From Cellulomonas telluris (GTDB taxonomy: Bacteria; Actinomycetota; Actinomycetes; Actinomycetales; Cellulomonadaceae): 64,000 nucleotides of DNA. The notes beneath the pieces are model-generated. The model was not told the origin of the DNA. It made no database searches and saw only the letters and a list, made by a program, of their open reading frames with translations. The stretch is taken from positions 496,001 through 560,000 of the forward strand of contig NZ_QXFN01000005.1 in assembly GCF_004886325.1 (NCBI RefSeq). Reading direction: 5' to 3'. The position numbers and the translations under genes are program-made. Within the stretch, counting starts at the first letter, position 1. Every line of letters starts with the position of its first letter. Below are positions 1 to 8,244 of the stretch, piece by piece.

Positions 1-30
1 GGCGTCGTCGTCGTAGAACAGCTCAGCCAC
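1..30 (-). CDS. ilvC: Ketol-acid reductoisomerase, first 10 codons only (partial)
   Basis: Reading the minus strand from the GTG at 30-28 gives MAELFYDDDA, the conserved start of actinobacterial ketol-acid reductoisomerase, which makes the dihydroxy acids of valine and isoleucine synthesis. A ribosome binding site, GAGGAG (43-38), sits 7 nt before the GTG. It follows ilvN by about 50 nt on the same strand, so it is the third gene of an ilvB-ilvN-ilvC operon. Only the start lies in the window, so the identification rests on ten residues plus context. Confidence 0.85.
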   Translation of the reverse strand, partial: MAELFYDDDA

Positions 31-79
31 GGTGGATCTCCTCGGTGTGTCGTGCGTAGGGGGACGAAGCGGGGAAGGG

Positions 80-604
80 TCAGGCGGACCGGCTCACGCG
101 CTCGAGCGCGCGGTCGGTGATGGACCGCGGTCCGCGGCCGATGGCGACCGTGCCGGACTGCACGATCTCACGGATGCCGAACGGCTCCAGGGCCGCCAGC
201 AGGGCGTCGAGCTTGCCGGGGCTGCCGGTCGCCTCGACGACGACGGTGTCCGGCACCACGTCGACGACGTGGGCGCGGAACAGCTGCACGACCTCCAGCA
301 CGCTGGTCCGCTGGGACACGTCCGCACGGACCTTGACGAGCAGCAGCTCGCGCTGGACGGAGGCCGCGTCCTCGAGCTCGACGATCTTGATGACGTTGAT
401 GAGCTTGTTGAGCTGCTTCGTCACCTGCTCCAGCGGGAGCGCGTCGACGTCGACGACGACGGTGATGCGGCTGATCTCCTCGTGCTCGGTCGGGCCGACC
501 GCCAGGGAGTGGATGTTGAACGAGCGACGCGCGAACAGGCCGGCGACGCGCGTGAGCACGCCGGGCTTGTTCTCGACGAGGACGGACAGGGTGTGGCGGG
601 TCAT
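80..604 (-). CDS. ilvN: Acetolactate synthase small (regulatory) subunit
   Basis: A 174-residue protein starting MTRHTLSVLVENKPGVLTRV, the N-terminal ACT domain of IlvN/IlvH; the C-terminal regulatory domain follows. In this family the small subunit activates the catalytic subunit and carries the site for feedback inhibition by valine. It begins 14 nt after the ilvB stop, so the two are co-transcribed and probably assemble together in the cytoplasm. Length and domain order are normal for the family. The ATG at 604 is chosen because the ACT domain starts directly after it; the same open frame extends upstream only as an overlap with ilvB. Confidence 0.97.
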   Translation of the reverse strand: MTRHTLSVLVENKPGVLTRVAGLFARRSFNIHSLAVGPTEHEEISRITVVVDVDALPLEQVTKQLNKLINVIKIVELEDAASVQRELLLVKVRADVSQRTSVLEVVQLFRAHVVDVVPDTVVVEATGSPGKLDALLAALEPFGIREIVQSGTVAIGRGPRSITDRALERVSRSA

Positions 605-618
605 CGCAGCGGTTCCTC

Positions 619-2478
619 TCAGTCCTCGCGGTCCCAGGCCGGGCTGATGCCGCGGGCGTACTGGATGTCGTCGTTGCTGACGCCGGCGGCGACCATCGGC
701 CACACCATCGAGTCGCGCGAGACGGTGAAGTCCACGACCACCGGGCGGTCGTCGATCTCCAGCGCGCGCTTGATGGTGGCGTCGACGTCCGCCTTCGTCT
801 CGCAGCGCAGGCCGACGGCGCCGTACGCGTCGGCGAGCTTGACGAAGTCCGGCACCCGCACCGTGCCGTGGCCGGTGTGCAGGTCGGTGTTGGAGTAGCG
901 CGACTCGTAGAACAAGGTCTGCCACTGGCGCACCATGCCGAGCGAGCTGTTGTTGATGACCGCGACCTTGATCGGGATCTCGTTGATCGTGCAGGTGGCG
1001 AGCTCCTGGTTGGTCATCTGGAAGCAGCCGTCGCCGTCGATCGCCCACACGGTCCGGTCGGGCGCGCCGACCTTCGCCCCCATCGCCGCGGGGACCGAGA
1101 AGCCCATGGTCCCCAGGCCGCCGGAGTTGATCCACGAGTTCGGGCGCTCGTAGCGGATGAACTGCGCCGCCCACATCTGGTGCTGGCCGACGCCGGCCGC
1201 GTAGATGGCCTCGGGACCGGTGAGCTCGCCGATGCGGCTGATGACGTGCTGCGGGGCGAGGTGGCCGTCCGTGGGCTCGTCGTACCCGAGCGGGAACGTC
1301 TCGCGCCACGCGTCGAGCTGGCGCCACCAGGCCTCGAGGTCCGGCTTGCCGTGCAGCTCGTGCTCGCGCTCGAGCTCGGGCAGCAGGTCCGCGATGACCT
1401 CGCGCAGGTCGCCGACGATCGGCACGTCCACGCGCTTGTTCTTGCCGATCTCGGCCGGGTCGATGTCGGCGTGCACGACCGTCGCGTTGGGCGCGAAGCT
1501 CGACAGCTTGCCGGTCACGCGGTCGTCGAACCGGGCGCCGAGCGCCACGACGAGGTCGGCCTTCTGCAGGGCCGCCACGGCCGCCACCGTGCCGTGCATG
1601 CCGGGCATGCCCAGGTGCTGCGGGTGGCTGTCGGGCAGGGCGCCGCGGGCCATGAGCGTCGTGACCGCGGGCGCGCCCGACAGGTCGGTGAGCCGGCGCA
1701 GCAGCTCCGACGCACGTGCGCGGATGACGCCGCCGCCCACGTAGAGCACGGGCCGGCGCGCGGTCGCGAGCAGCCGGGCGGCCTCGCGGACCTGCTTGGC
1801 GTGCGGCCGGGTCACCGGGTGGTAGCCGGGCAGCTGCACGTCCTGCGGCCAGCTGAACGTCGTCTCGCTCTGCATGGCGGACTTCGCGATGTCGACGAGC
1901 ACCGGGCCGGGGCGGCCGGAGGACGCGATGTGGAACGCCTCCGCGATGGTGCGCGGGATGTCGTCGGGGTCGGTCACCAGGTAGTTGTGCTTGGTGATCG
2001 GCAGCGTGATGCCGACGATGTCGGCCTCCTGGAACGCGTCGGTGCCGATGAGCGGCGCGCCGACCTGCCCGGTGATCGCGACCATCGGGACCGAGTCCAT
2101 GTTGGCGTCGGCGATCGCGGTCACGAGGTTCGTCGCGCCGGGGCCCGAGGTCGCCATGGTGACGCCGACCTTGTCCGAGGAGTACGCGTAGCCGGCCGCG
2201 GCGTGGCCGCCGCCCTGCTCGTGCCGCACGAGCACGTGCCGCACCTTGGCGGAGTCCATCAGCGGGTCGTACGTCGGGAGGATCGCGCCGCCGGGGATCC
2301 CGAAGACGACCTCGACGCCGACCTCCTCGAGGGACCGGACGATCGACTGGGCGCCCGTGACCTTCTCGGGGCCGGTACGGCGCGTCTCGGCCTCCGCCGG
2401 ACGGGCCGCCGCGTCACCCGCGGGGCGGACGGGGCGGACCGGCGTGCGCGGCGGTGCGGGGTGGGGACCCTGGACCAT
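619..2478 (-). CDS. ilvB: Acetolactate synthase large (catalytic) subunit
   Basis: A 619-residue thiamine-diphosphate enzyme that condenses two pyruvates, or pyruvate with 2-ketobutyrate, in the first common step of branched-chain amino acid synthesis. The N-terminal ThDP-binding half has [15 protein letters not shown] and the glutamate-containing [15 protein letters not shown]. The C-terminal half has the [15 protein letters not shown] stretch, which matches the GDG...N Mg/ThDP-binding motif. The ATG at 2478 (MVQGPHP) is preferred over an upstream in-frame start at 2526 because the extra residues are unconserved. A Pro/Arg-rich leader of about 35 residues precedes the catalytic fold. It is first in an ilvB-ilvN-ilvC operon controlled by the upstream attenuator. 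Confidence 0.97.
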   Translation of the reverse strand: MVQGPHPAPPRTPVRPVRPAGDAAARPAEAETRRTGPEKVTGAQSIVRSLEEVGVEVVFGIPGGAILPTYDPLMDSAKVRHVLVRHEQGGGHAAAGYAYSSDKVGVTMATSGPGATNLVTAIADANMDSVPMVAITGQVGAPLIGTDAFQEADIVGITLPITKHNYLVTDPDDIPRTIAEAFHIASSGRPGPVLVDIAKSAMQSETTFSWPQDVQLPGYHPVTRPHAKQVREAARLLATARRPVLYVGGGVIRARASELLRRLTDLSGAPAVTTLMARGALPDSHPQHLGMPGMHGTVAAVAALQKADLVVALGARFDDRVTGKLSSFAPNATVVHADIDPAEIGKNKRVDVPIVGDLREVIADLLPELEREHELHGKPDLEAWWRQLDAWRETFPLGYDEPTDGHLAPQHVISRIGELTGPEAIYAAGVGQHQMWAAQFIRYERPNSWINSGGLGTMGFSVPAAMGAKVGAPDRTVWAIDGDGCFQMTNQELATCTINEIPIKVAVINNSSLGMVRQWQTLFYESRYSNTDLHTGHGTVRVPDFVKLADAYGAVGLRCETKADVDATIKRALEIDDRPVVVDFTVSRDSMVWPMVAAGVSNDDIQYARGISPAWDRED

Positions 2479-2565
2479 CGTCGTCTCCTGGTGCTGCTCG
2501 GTGCTGTCGTCGTGCGGCGTGCGCACATCCGGTGCGGTCCCCGACGCTCAGGCACGCCGGGCACG

Positions 2566-2605
2566 AAAAAGCCCCTCGACCCGGGCACCGGGATGGACGA
2601 GGGGC
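2566..2605 (-). terminator. Attenuator terminator of the ilvB leader
   Basis: On the minus strand an 8-bp stem, GCCCCTCG pairing with CGAGGGGC (outer arms 2605-2598 and 2578-2571), with a GC-rich interior, is followed directly by five T residues (2570-2566). It lies between the leader peptide stop and ilvB. This is the expected position and form of a transcription attenuator. Confidence 0.85.
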
Positions 2606-2639
2606 GAGCGCGCGCGGACGAGACCTGGCGGTGTCGGCC

Positions 2640-2681
2640 TCAGCCGGCGCGCTCAGGAAGTACTACGAGGATCGTCTGCAC
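2640..2681 (-). CDS. ilvB leader peptide (attenuation control)
   Basis: A short minus-strand frame ends VQTILVVLPERAG, with five consecutive branched-chain codons (Ile-Leu-Val-Val-Leu) about 35 nt upstream of the attenuator hairpin. Ribosome stalling on such codons when charged Ile, Leu or Val tRNA is scarce is the established mechanism for ilvB operons in corynebacteria and streptomycetes. The start is uncertain: GTG at 2681 gives 13 residues, an in-frame GTG at 2717 gives 25. Neither has a good ribosome binding site, so a leaderless transcript is possible. The surrounding gene-free interval 2479-2782 holds only this leader, the attenuator and presumably the operon promoter, which I cannot place with confidence. 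Confidence 0.8.
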   Translation of the reverse strand: MQTILVVLPERAG

Positions 2682-2782
2682 GGCCGTGACACTACGCCCG
2701 TCGCGCAGGCGTGTCACCTCACCCCCGTCCTGTCTCACATCCTGGTTCACGGAACCACGACGTGGACGCCACCGGCGACGGC

Positions 2783-3436
2783 TCAGCCCAGCGGGACGGT
2801 GAGCAGCCCCTGCAGCTCCGCGCGCAGCAGCCCCACCATGTCGGTGCCCTCGCGGTCGTAGAGGAACTGCACCTGCAGCCCGTCCATGAGCGCCACGACC
2901 CGCTGTGCCTCGACCCGCGGGTCGACCCCCGGCCGGAGCACGCCGTCGGCGGCGGCCCCGTGCAGCGCGTCGGTGACGAAGCGCAGGACGGTCCGGTACC
3001 GCTCGCGGAACCACGCGTGCGCCGGGTGGTCGGGAGCGGTCGCCTCGGCGGAGAGGACGCAGAACAGCTCGACGATCGCCGGGCGACGGACGTTCGCCTC
3101 GACGACCCGGACCAGCGAGCGGAGCGCGGCCACCGGGTCACCGGCGGCGTCGGCGGCGGCACGGTCCTCCTCGTCGCGCTGCTCGAGCACCGCCAGCAGC
3201 AGCGCCTCCTTGGTGCGGAAGTGGTGCAGGAGCGCGGTGTGCGACAGGCCCGCGCGGGCGGCGACCTCACGCAGGGACGCGGACCGGTACCCGACCTCCC
3301 CGTACAGCTCGGTGGCGGCGGCCGTGATCTCGTGCCGACGCGCCCGGCCCTTGGCGTAGCCGCCGCCCGCGGTCCGGCGGCGGACGGGGGCGGCCGGGCG
3401 CTCGGCGACCCCGCCGTCGGGGTGGGCTCCGGTCAT
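2783..3436 (-). CDS. TetR-family transcriptional regulator
   Basis: A 217-residue protein. After an Arg/Ala-rich N-terminal tail (about 1-40) comes a TetR helix-turn-helix (about 42-90), with ASLREVAARAGLSHTALLHHF as the recognition region; the rest is a ligand-binding domain. It is divergent from the MFS/GH3 pair, and the 141-bp gap carries two operator-like palindromes, so it most likely represses those genes until a sugar-type ligand binds. The ATG at 3436 is chosen over an upstream start at 3490 because a -10 box TAGGGT lies 7 nt before it, as for a leaderless mRNA. The ligand cannot be read from the sequence. Confidence 0.92.
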   Translation of the reverse strand: MTGAHPDGGVAERPAAPVRRRTAGGGYAKGRARRHEITAAATELYGEVGYRSASLREVAARAGLSHTALLHHFRTKEALLLAVLEQRDEEDRAAADAAGDPVAALRSLVRVVEANVRRPAIVELFCVLSAEATAPDHPAHAWFRERYRTVLRFVTDALHGAAADGVLRPGVDPRVEAQRVVALMDGLQVQFLYDREGTDMVGLLRAELQGLLTVPLG

Positions 3437-3443
3437 GCGAGGC

Positions 3444-3522
3444 ACCCTAGCCGCCCGAAACCCGACCGACCGGTCCGTGATCGGCATCACACGACCAGAA
3501 ACTTACCGACTGGTCGGGTTTC
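3444..3522. promoter_or_regulatory. Divergent promoter region with two TetR-type operators
   Basis: 3444-3449 reads TAGGGT on the minus strand, 7 nt before the tetR ATG. Two related near-palindromes follow. 3457-3474 is GAAACCCGACCGACCGGT and 3505-3522 is ACCGACTGGTCGGGTTTC; they are inverted copies of each other apart from two central mismatches. The cores ACCGACCGGTC and CCGACTGGTCGG are themselves palindromic, as TetR dimer sites usually are. One lies by the tetR promoter and the other by the transporter, consistent with repression of both directions. Confidence 0.75.
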
Positions 3523-3577
3523 ATGTCACCGTGGACGCGGTCGCGGCCGACGGAGGCCGCCGGACACAGGAGTCCCC

Positions 3578-4882
3578 ATGACGCACCTCGCCCCCGCGGA
3601 GCAGCCCGTGCCGCTGGACGACGCCCCGCCGCTGCCCGCGCCGGTGCGCACGCCCTCGCGCCGCCTCGTGCCCGCGTACGTCGGCGGCTTCCTCGCCTTC
3701 AACGTCGCGCTGCTCACGCCGGTCGTCAGCACCCTCGCCCTGCGCGTCAACGCCCTGACCACCGAGGCCGACCGCGCCGCCGCGCTCGGGCTCGTCACCG
3801 GCATCGGCGCGTTCTTCGCGTTCGTCGCCAACCCGCTGGCGGGCGCCCTCTCGGACCGCACGACCTCCCGCTTCGGCCGGCGCCGCCCCTGGATCGTGCT
3901 CGGCGTGCTCGTCGGCGCGGTCGGCCTCATGACGATCGCCCTCGCCCCCTCGATCGCCGTCGTCGCCGTGGGCTGGGCGCTGACGCAGGCCGCCTTCAAC
4001 TGCACCCAGGCGGCGGTGCAGGCCGTGCTGCCCGACCAGGTCGAGGAGCGGCTGCGCGGGCGCGTGTCGGGGTGGCTGGGCATCGCGCAGAACGCGGCCC
4101 CGCTCGTCGGCGTCGCGCTCGCGTACGCGTTCACCGCCGCCGGCGTCTCGCCCGTCCTCATGTACGCCGTGCCCACCGTGATCGGCGTCGCCGGCATGCT
4201 CTGGCTCGCGGCGGTGCTGCGCGACCCGGTGCTCGACGGCAGCACGCTGCCGCCGTTCCGTCTCGGCGCCTTCCTGCGCGGCTTCTGGCTCGACCCGCGC
4301 CGGCACCCGGACTTCGCGTGGGCGTTCACGGGCCGGTTCCTGCTGCTGCTCGCCCTCGCCGCCTACAACGCGTTCCAGGTCTTCTACCTGCTCGACCGCT
4401 TCGGCTTCGACGAGGCGACCGCGCTGTCCTGGCAGCTGCGGCTCATGGTCGTCAGCGCGGTCGCGCTCGTCGTGGCCGCCGCCGTCGGCGGTGCCGTCTC
4501 CGACCGCACCGGCCGGCGCAAGGTGTTCGTCGTCGGGGCGACCGTCCTCGCGGCCGCCGCCCTGGTCGTCTTCGCCCTCGCGCAGGACCCGACCACCCTG
4601 TACCTCGCGACCGCGCTGTTCGGCGCCGGCAGCGGCCTCTACTTCGCCGTCGACCTCGCGCTCGTCACGGACGTCCTGCCGAACCGCGAGACCGAGGCCG
4701 CCAAGAACATGGGCGTCTTCAACATCGCCAACGCGCTCCCCCAGTCGCTCGCCCCCGCGCTCGCACCGCTGCTGCTCGCGGTCGGCACGGCCGGGAACAA
4801 CTACACCCTGCTCTTCCTCGTCGGGGCCGTCGTCGCCGTGGTCGGCGCCGCCAGCACGCTCCTCATCCGCGGTGCACGCTGA
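3578..4882 (+). CDS. MFS transporter, probable sugar/glycoside uptake (SLC45/GPH-like)
   Basis: A 434-residue membrane protein with about 12 hydrophobic segments. The loop SRFGRRRPWIVLG after the second/third helices is typical of the GPH/SLC45-like MFS group, whose known members move sugars or glycosides with protons or cations; a second copy of the loop motif, DRTGRRKV, occurs after the seventh helix. The ATG at 3578 follows ACAGGAGTCCCC. It ends 50 nt before a GH3 beta-glucosidase and is divergent from a TetR regulator, so a role in importing the oligosaccharide that the GH3 enzyme hydrolyses is the simplest reading. Export cannot be excluded. Confidence 0.88.
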   Translation: MTHLAPAEQPVPLDDAPPLPAPVRTPSRRLVPAYVGGFLAFNVALLTPVVSTLALRVNALTTEADRAAALGLVTGIGAFFAFVANPLAGALSDRTTSRFGRRRPWIVLGVLVGAVGLMTIALAPSIAVVAVGWALTQAAFNCTQAAVQAVLPDQVEERLRGRVSGWLGIAQNAAPLVGVALAYAFTAAGVSPVLMYAVPTVIGVAGMLWLAAVLRDPVLDGSTLPPFRLGAFLRGFWLDPRRHPDFAWAFTGRFLLLLALAAYNAFQVFYLLDRFGFDEATALSWQLRLMVVSAVALVVAAAVGGAVSDRTGRRKVFVVGATVLAAAALVVFALAQDPTTLYLATALFGAGSGLYFAVDLALVTDVLPNRETEAAKNMGVFNIANALPQSLAPALAPLLLAVGTAGNNYTLLFLVGAVVAVVGAASTLLIRGAR

Positions 4883-4932
4883 TGACGCACACCGACGCAC
4901 GCCCGCACCCCACCACCACCGGAGGTCCCCGC

Positions 4933-7218
4933 ATGACCGGAACGACGCCCGCACCCCAGGGCGGCCCGCTCGACGTCCCCGCGCTGCTCGCGCAGCTCAC
5001 CCTCGAGGAGAAGGTCGACCTGCTGGACGGCTCCGACTTCTGGCGCACCCAGCCGGTCGAGCGCCTGGGCATCGGCAAGGTCATGCTGTCCGACGGGCCG
5101 CACGGGCTGCGCGCGCAGCACGAGGGCGGCGACCACCTCGGGGGGCTCGCCGCGGCGCCGGCCGTCGCGTTCCCGCCGGCCGCGGCGACGGCGTCGTCGT
5201 GGGACGTCGACCTGCTGCGCCGGCTCGGGCGCGCGCTCGCCGAGGAGGCCCGAGCACTCGGCGTCTCCGTCGTCCTCGGCCCCGGCGTCAACATGAAGCG
5301 GTCACCGCTGTGCGGGCGCAACTTCGAGTACTTCTCCGAGGACCCGTACCTCGCCGGCCACCTCGCGTCGGCGCTCGTCGACGGCGTGCAGGAGCACGGC
5401 GTCGGCACGTCGCTCAAGCACTTCGCCGCGAACAACCAGGAGACCGACCGCATGTCGGTCTCGGCGGAGGTCGACGAGCGCACGCTGCGCGAGATCTACC
5501 TGCCGGCCTTCGAGACCGTCGTGACGCGCTCGCAGCCGTGGACCGTCATGTGCTCCTACAACCGCATCAACGGCGTCTTCGCCTCGCAGGACCCGTGGCT
5601 GCTCACGCGGGTGCTGCGCGACGAGTGGGGCTTCGAGGGCCTCGTCGTCTCCGACTGGGGCGCGGTGTACGACCGCGACGCGGCCGTCGCCGCGGGGCTC
5701 GACCTGGAGATGCCGTCGTCCGGCGGCGTCGGCGCGGCCGCGGTCCGCCGCGCCCTCGACGCCGGCACGCTGACCGAGGCCGAGGTGGACCGCGCGGTCA
5801 CCCGGGTGCTCGAGCTCGTGTCCCGCTCGCAGGCCGCGCTCGCGCCCGGGCAGACGTACGACGAGGACGCCCACCACGCCCTGGCCCGCGAGGTCGCGGC
5901 CGACTCGGTCGTGCTGCTGAAGAACGCCGACGGCGTCCTGCCGCTCGACCCGCGCGCCCCCGGGGCCGTCGCGGTGGTCGGCGAGTTCGCCCGGACGCCG
6001 CGGCTCGGCGGCGGCGGCTCGTCCCAGGTGACGCCGACCCGGGTGGACGACGCGCTGACCGCGCTGCGCGCGGCGCTGGGCGACCGCGAGGTGCGGTTCG
6101 CGCCCGGCTTCGCGCTGGCGGACGACGCCCCCGCGGAGGAGGTCGCGCGCCTGCGCGACGGGGCGGTGGAGGCCGCCCGCGGCGCCGCCGTCGCCGTCGT
6201 GTTCCTCGGCCTGCCGGATGCCTGGGAGTCCGAGGGCTACGACCGCGACCACATGCACCTGCCGCCGCAGCAGGTCGCCGCGCTCGAGGCCGTCGCCGCC
6301 GTCGCCGAGCGCGTGGTCGTCGTGCTGACGAACGGGTCCGTCGTCGAGGTCGAGCCGTGGCAGTCGCACGCGGACGCCGTGCTGGAGGCGTGGCTGCTCG
6401 GCCAGGCCGGCGGCGGCGCGGTGGCGGACGTGCTCGTGGGCGCCGTCAACCCGTCGGGGCGCCTCGCGGAGACCGTCCCCGTCGCGATCGAGGACAACCC
6501 CGCGCTGGGCAACTTCCCCGGCGAGGCCGGCGTCGTGCGCTACGGCGAGGGCCTGCTGATCGGCTACCGGTGGTACGACGCGCACGCGCTCGAGGTCGCC
6601 TACCCCTTCGGCCACGGCCTGTCGTACACGACCTTCGCGCACGCGGACCTCGAGGTGCAGGTCGTCGAGGACGGCGCCCAGCCCCGCGTGCGGGTCTCGC
6701 TCACCGTGACGAACACGGGCGAGCGCGCCGGCAAGGAGGTCGTGCAGGTGTACGTCGCGGACGAGGAGGCCTCGGTGTTCCGCCCGGAGCAGGAGCTCAA
6801 GGGCTTCGCGAAGGTGGCGCTCGAGCCCGGCGCGTCGGCCCGGGTCGAGGTCGAGCTCGACGCGCGCGCGTTCGCGTTCTGGCACCCCGTGCTGCGGCGC
6901 TGGGTCGTCGAGCCGGGCACGTTCACGGTGCTCGAGGGGGCGTCGTCGCGCGACCTGCGCCAGCGGGCGACGGTGACGCTCGCGGGCGAGGAGGTCACGC
7001 TCCCCGTGGACGCCGACTCCACCGCCGAGCAGTGGCTCGCGCACCCCGCGCTGGGCGAGCGGCTGCGCGCCGCGCTCGAGGGCACCGGGACGGCGCACAT
7101 GCTGTTCGCACCCGAGACGGGCCAGATGATGCGGGCCATCCCGATGCGTCGGCTGGCACGGTTCCCCGGGTCGCCGGTCGACGAGGAGTGGCTGGAGAAG
7201 GCGGCGGCGGAGGCCTGA
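4933..7218 (+). CDS. Glycoside hydrolase family 3 (probable beta-glucosidase)
   Basis: A 761-residue GH3 protein. The N-terminal TIM barrel contains LKHFAANNQETDRM (substrate-binding KHF) and VVSDWGAVYD with the catalytic nucleophile Asp241. A C-terminal alpha/beta sandwich and a fibronectin-III-like domain (about 620-700; PFGHGLSYTTF just precedes it) complete the standard bacterial beta-glucosidase layout. No signal peptide is visible, so it should act inside the cell on sugars brought in by the adjacent MFS protein. The ATG at 4933 is chosen because GGAGGT lies 6 nt upstream; an in-frame ATG at 4883 directly after the transporter stop lacks one. Exact substrate (cellobiose or another beta-glucoside) is unproven. 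Confidence 0.93.
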   Translation: MTGTTPAPQGGPLDVPALLAQLTLEEKVDLLDGSDFWRTQPVERLGIGKVMLSDGPHGLRAQHEGGDHLGGLAAAPAVAFPPAAATASSWDVDLLRRLGRALAEEARALGVSVVLGPGVNMKRSPLCGRNFEYFSEDPYLAGHLASALVDGVQEHGVGTSLKHFAANNQETDRMSVSAEVDERTLREIYLPAFETVVTRSQPWTVMCSYNRINGVFASQDPWLLTRVLRDEWGFEGLVVSDWGAVYDRDAAVAAGLDLEMPSSGGVGAAAVRRALDAGTLTEAEVDRAVTRVLELVSRSQAALAPGQTYDEDAHHALAREVAADSVVLLKNADGVLPLDPRAPGAVAVVGEFARTPRLGGGGSSQVTPTRVDDALTALRAALGDREVRFAPGFALADDAPAEEVARLRDGAVEAARGAAVAVVFLGLPDAWESEGYDRDHMHLPPQQVAALEAVAAVAERVVVVLTNGSVVEVEPWQSHADAVLEAWLLGQAGGGAVADVLVGAVNPSGRLAETVPVAIEDNPALGNFPGEAGVVRYGEGLLIGYRWYDAHALEVAYPFGHGLSYTTFAHADLEVQVVEDGAQPRVRVSLTVTNTGERAGKEVVQVYVADEEASVFRPEQELKGFAKVALEPGASARVEVELDARAFAFWHPVLRRWVVEPGTFTVLEGASSRDLRQRATVTLAGEEVTLPVDADSTAEQWLAHPALGERLRAALEGTGTAHMLFAPETGQMMRAIPMRRLARFPGSPVDEEWLEKAAAEA

Positions 7219-7236
7219 GCCGACCCGCGGCACGAG

Positions 7237-7275
7237 GACGGGCGGTGGTGCGCGGCGAGCGCGTCACCGCCCGTC
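7237..7275. terminator. Bidirectional terminator hairpin
   Basis: Perfect 11-bp inverted repeat GACGGGCGGTG (7237-7247) / CACCGCCCGTC (7265-7275), between the convergent GH3 and UbiA genes. No T-run, as is common in high-GC genomes. Confidence 0.6.
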
Positions 7276-7299
7276 GGCGTCCCAGCAGCGCCGGCCCCC

Positions 7300-8193
7300 T
7301 CAGGCGACGGCGCCCCGGGCACCGGACGTCACGAGCGCGACCACGCACAGCACCGCGACGACCATCGCGAGCGTGAAGGGCAGCCGGCTGCGCTCGCGCC
7401 GCAGTCCCACGACGCCCGCCACGGCCCCGGTGAGGACGGCCACGACGCCGACGGCCGCCGGCACGGCCCGGGGCGCACCCGGCGGACCGAGCACCGCGAC
7501 GACGACCGCGAGCGCGAGCACGGCCGGGGCGAGCACGCCCGTGGCGCGCCGACCCAGCCGGTGCGGCAGGCCCCGCACGCCCGTCGCCGCGTCGTCCTCG
7601 AGGTCGGGCAGGACGTTGGCCAGGTGCGCGCCGACGCCGAGCAGCGCCCCGACGGCGGGCAGCCACGCCGCCGGACGTCCGTCGCCGGGCAGGGCCAGCA
7701 CCACGAAGGCCGGCAGCAGCGCGAACGCGACCGCGTACGGCAGCCAGGACGCCGCGGTCGACTTGAGCCGGACGTTGTAGGCCCAGCCCATGGCGACCGC
7801 GCCGAGGTGGGTCGCCGCCGCGGCGGCCCCGGTCGGGAGCGAGAGCAGCACGGACGCCGCGACGGCGGCGAGTGCGGCGTCCCGCAGCGTGCGCGGCGTG
7901 ACCGCGCCGGTGACCACGGGCTTGTCCGCGCGCCCGACCGCGCGGTCGCGGGCCGCGTCGAGCCAGTCGTTCGACCAGCCGATCGACAGCTGCCCGGTCA
8001 GGACCACGGCGAGCACGAGCAGGACGGTGCCCGCCGGGGCGCCGAGGCCGAGCGCGAGAGCGGTGCACAGGGTCGTGACGACGACGGTCGGGCCCAGGTG
8101 GCAGGCGTGCGCGAGCGCGACGACGGTCGCGGCGGGGCTGCGGCGGCCCGCGTGCGGCTCGTGCGCGGGGACGGTCGCGGGGGCGTCGGGCAC
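7300..8193 (-). CDS. UbiA-family prenyltransferase
   Basis: A 297-residue polytopic membrane protein (about 8-9 hydrophobic helices). It carries the prenyl-diphosphate/Mg motif NDxxDxxxD as SNDWLDAARDRAVGRADKP. The second Asp-rich loop reads LPDLEDDAATGVRGLPHRLG. UbiA enzymes attach prenyl chains to aromatic acceptors. It is divergent from a type III PKS operon across about 50 bp; the same four enzyme types make alkyl-dihydrogeranyl-methoxyhydroquinones in Actinoplanes (agqA-D), where the UbiA protein supplies the prenyl group. The GTG at 8193 is preferred to an in-frame GTG at 8235 because TACGGT lies 6 nt before it (leaderless start). Confidence 0.9.
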   Translation of the reverse strand: MPDAPATVPAHEPHAGRRSPAATVVALAHACHLGPTVVVTTLCTALALGLGAPAGTVLLVLAVVLTGQLSIGWSNDWLDAARDRAVGRADKPVVTGAVTPRTLRDAALAAVAASVLLSLPTGAAAAATHLGAVAMGWAYNVRLKSTAASWLPYAVAFALLPAFVVLALPGDGRPAAWLPAVGALLGVGAHLANVLPDLEDDAATGVRGLPHRLGRRATGVLAPAVLALAVVVAVLGPPGAPRAVPAAVGVVAVLTGAVAGVVGLRRERSRLPFTLAMVVAVLCVVALVTSGARGAVA

Positions 8194-8199
8194 ACCTGG

Positions 8200-8205
8200 A
8201 CCGTA
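8200..8205 (-). promoter_or_regulatory. -10 box of the UbiA gene (leaderless start)
   Basis: TACGGT on the minus strand, 6 nt upstream of the GTG at 8193. No ribosome binding site is present. It lies within the roughly 50-bp gap shared with the divergent type III PKS gene. Confidence 0.55.
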
Positions 8206-8244
8206 GCCCGCGCCGTCCGGCGGCGCCCGTGCCACGATGCCGAG

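Noticed and set aside
3523..4932. In-frame extension of the GH3 gene back through the transporter region
   Set aside because: Segment is Arg/Pro-rich shadow of the MFS gene; GH3 has its own ATG and ribosome site at 4933.
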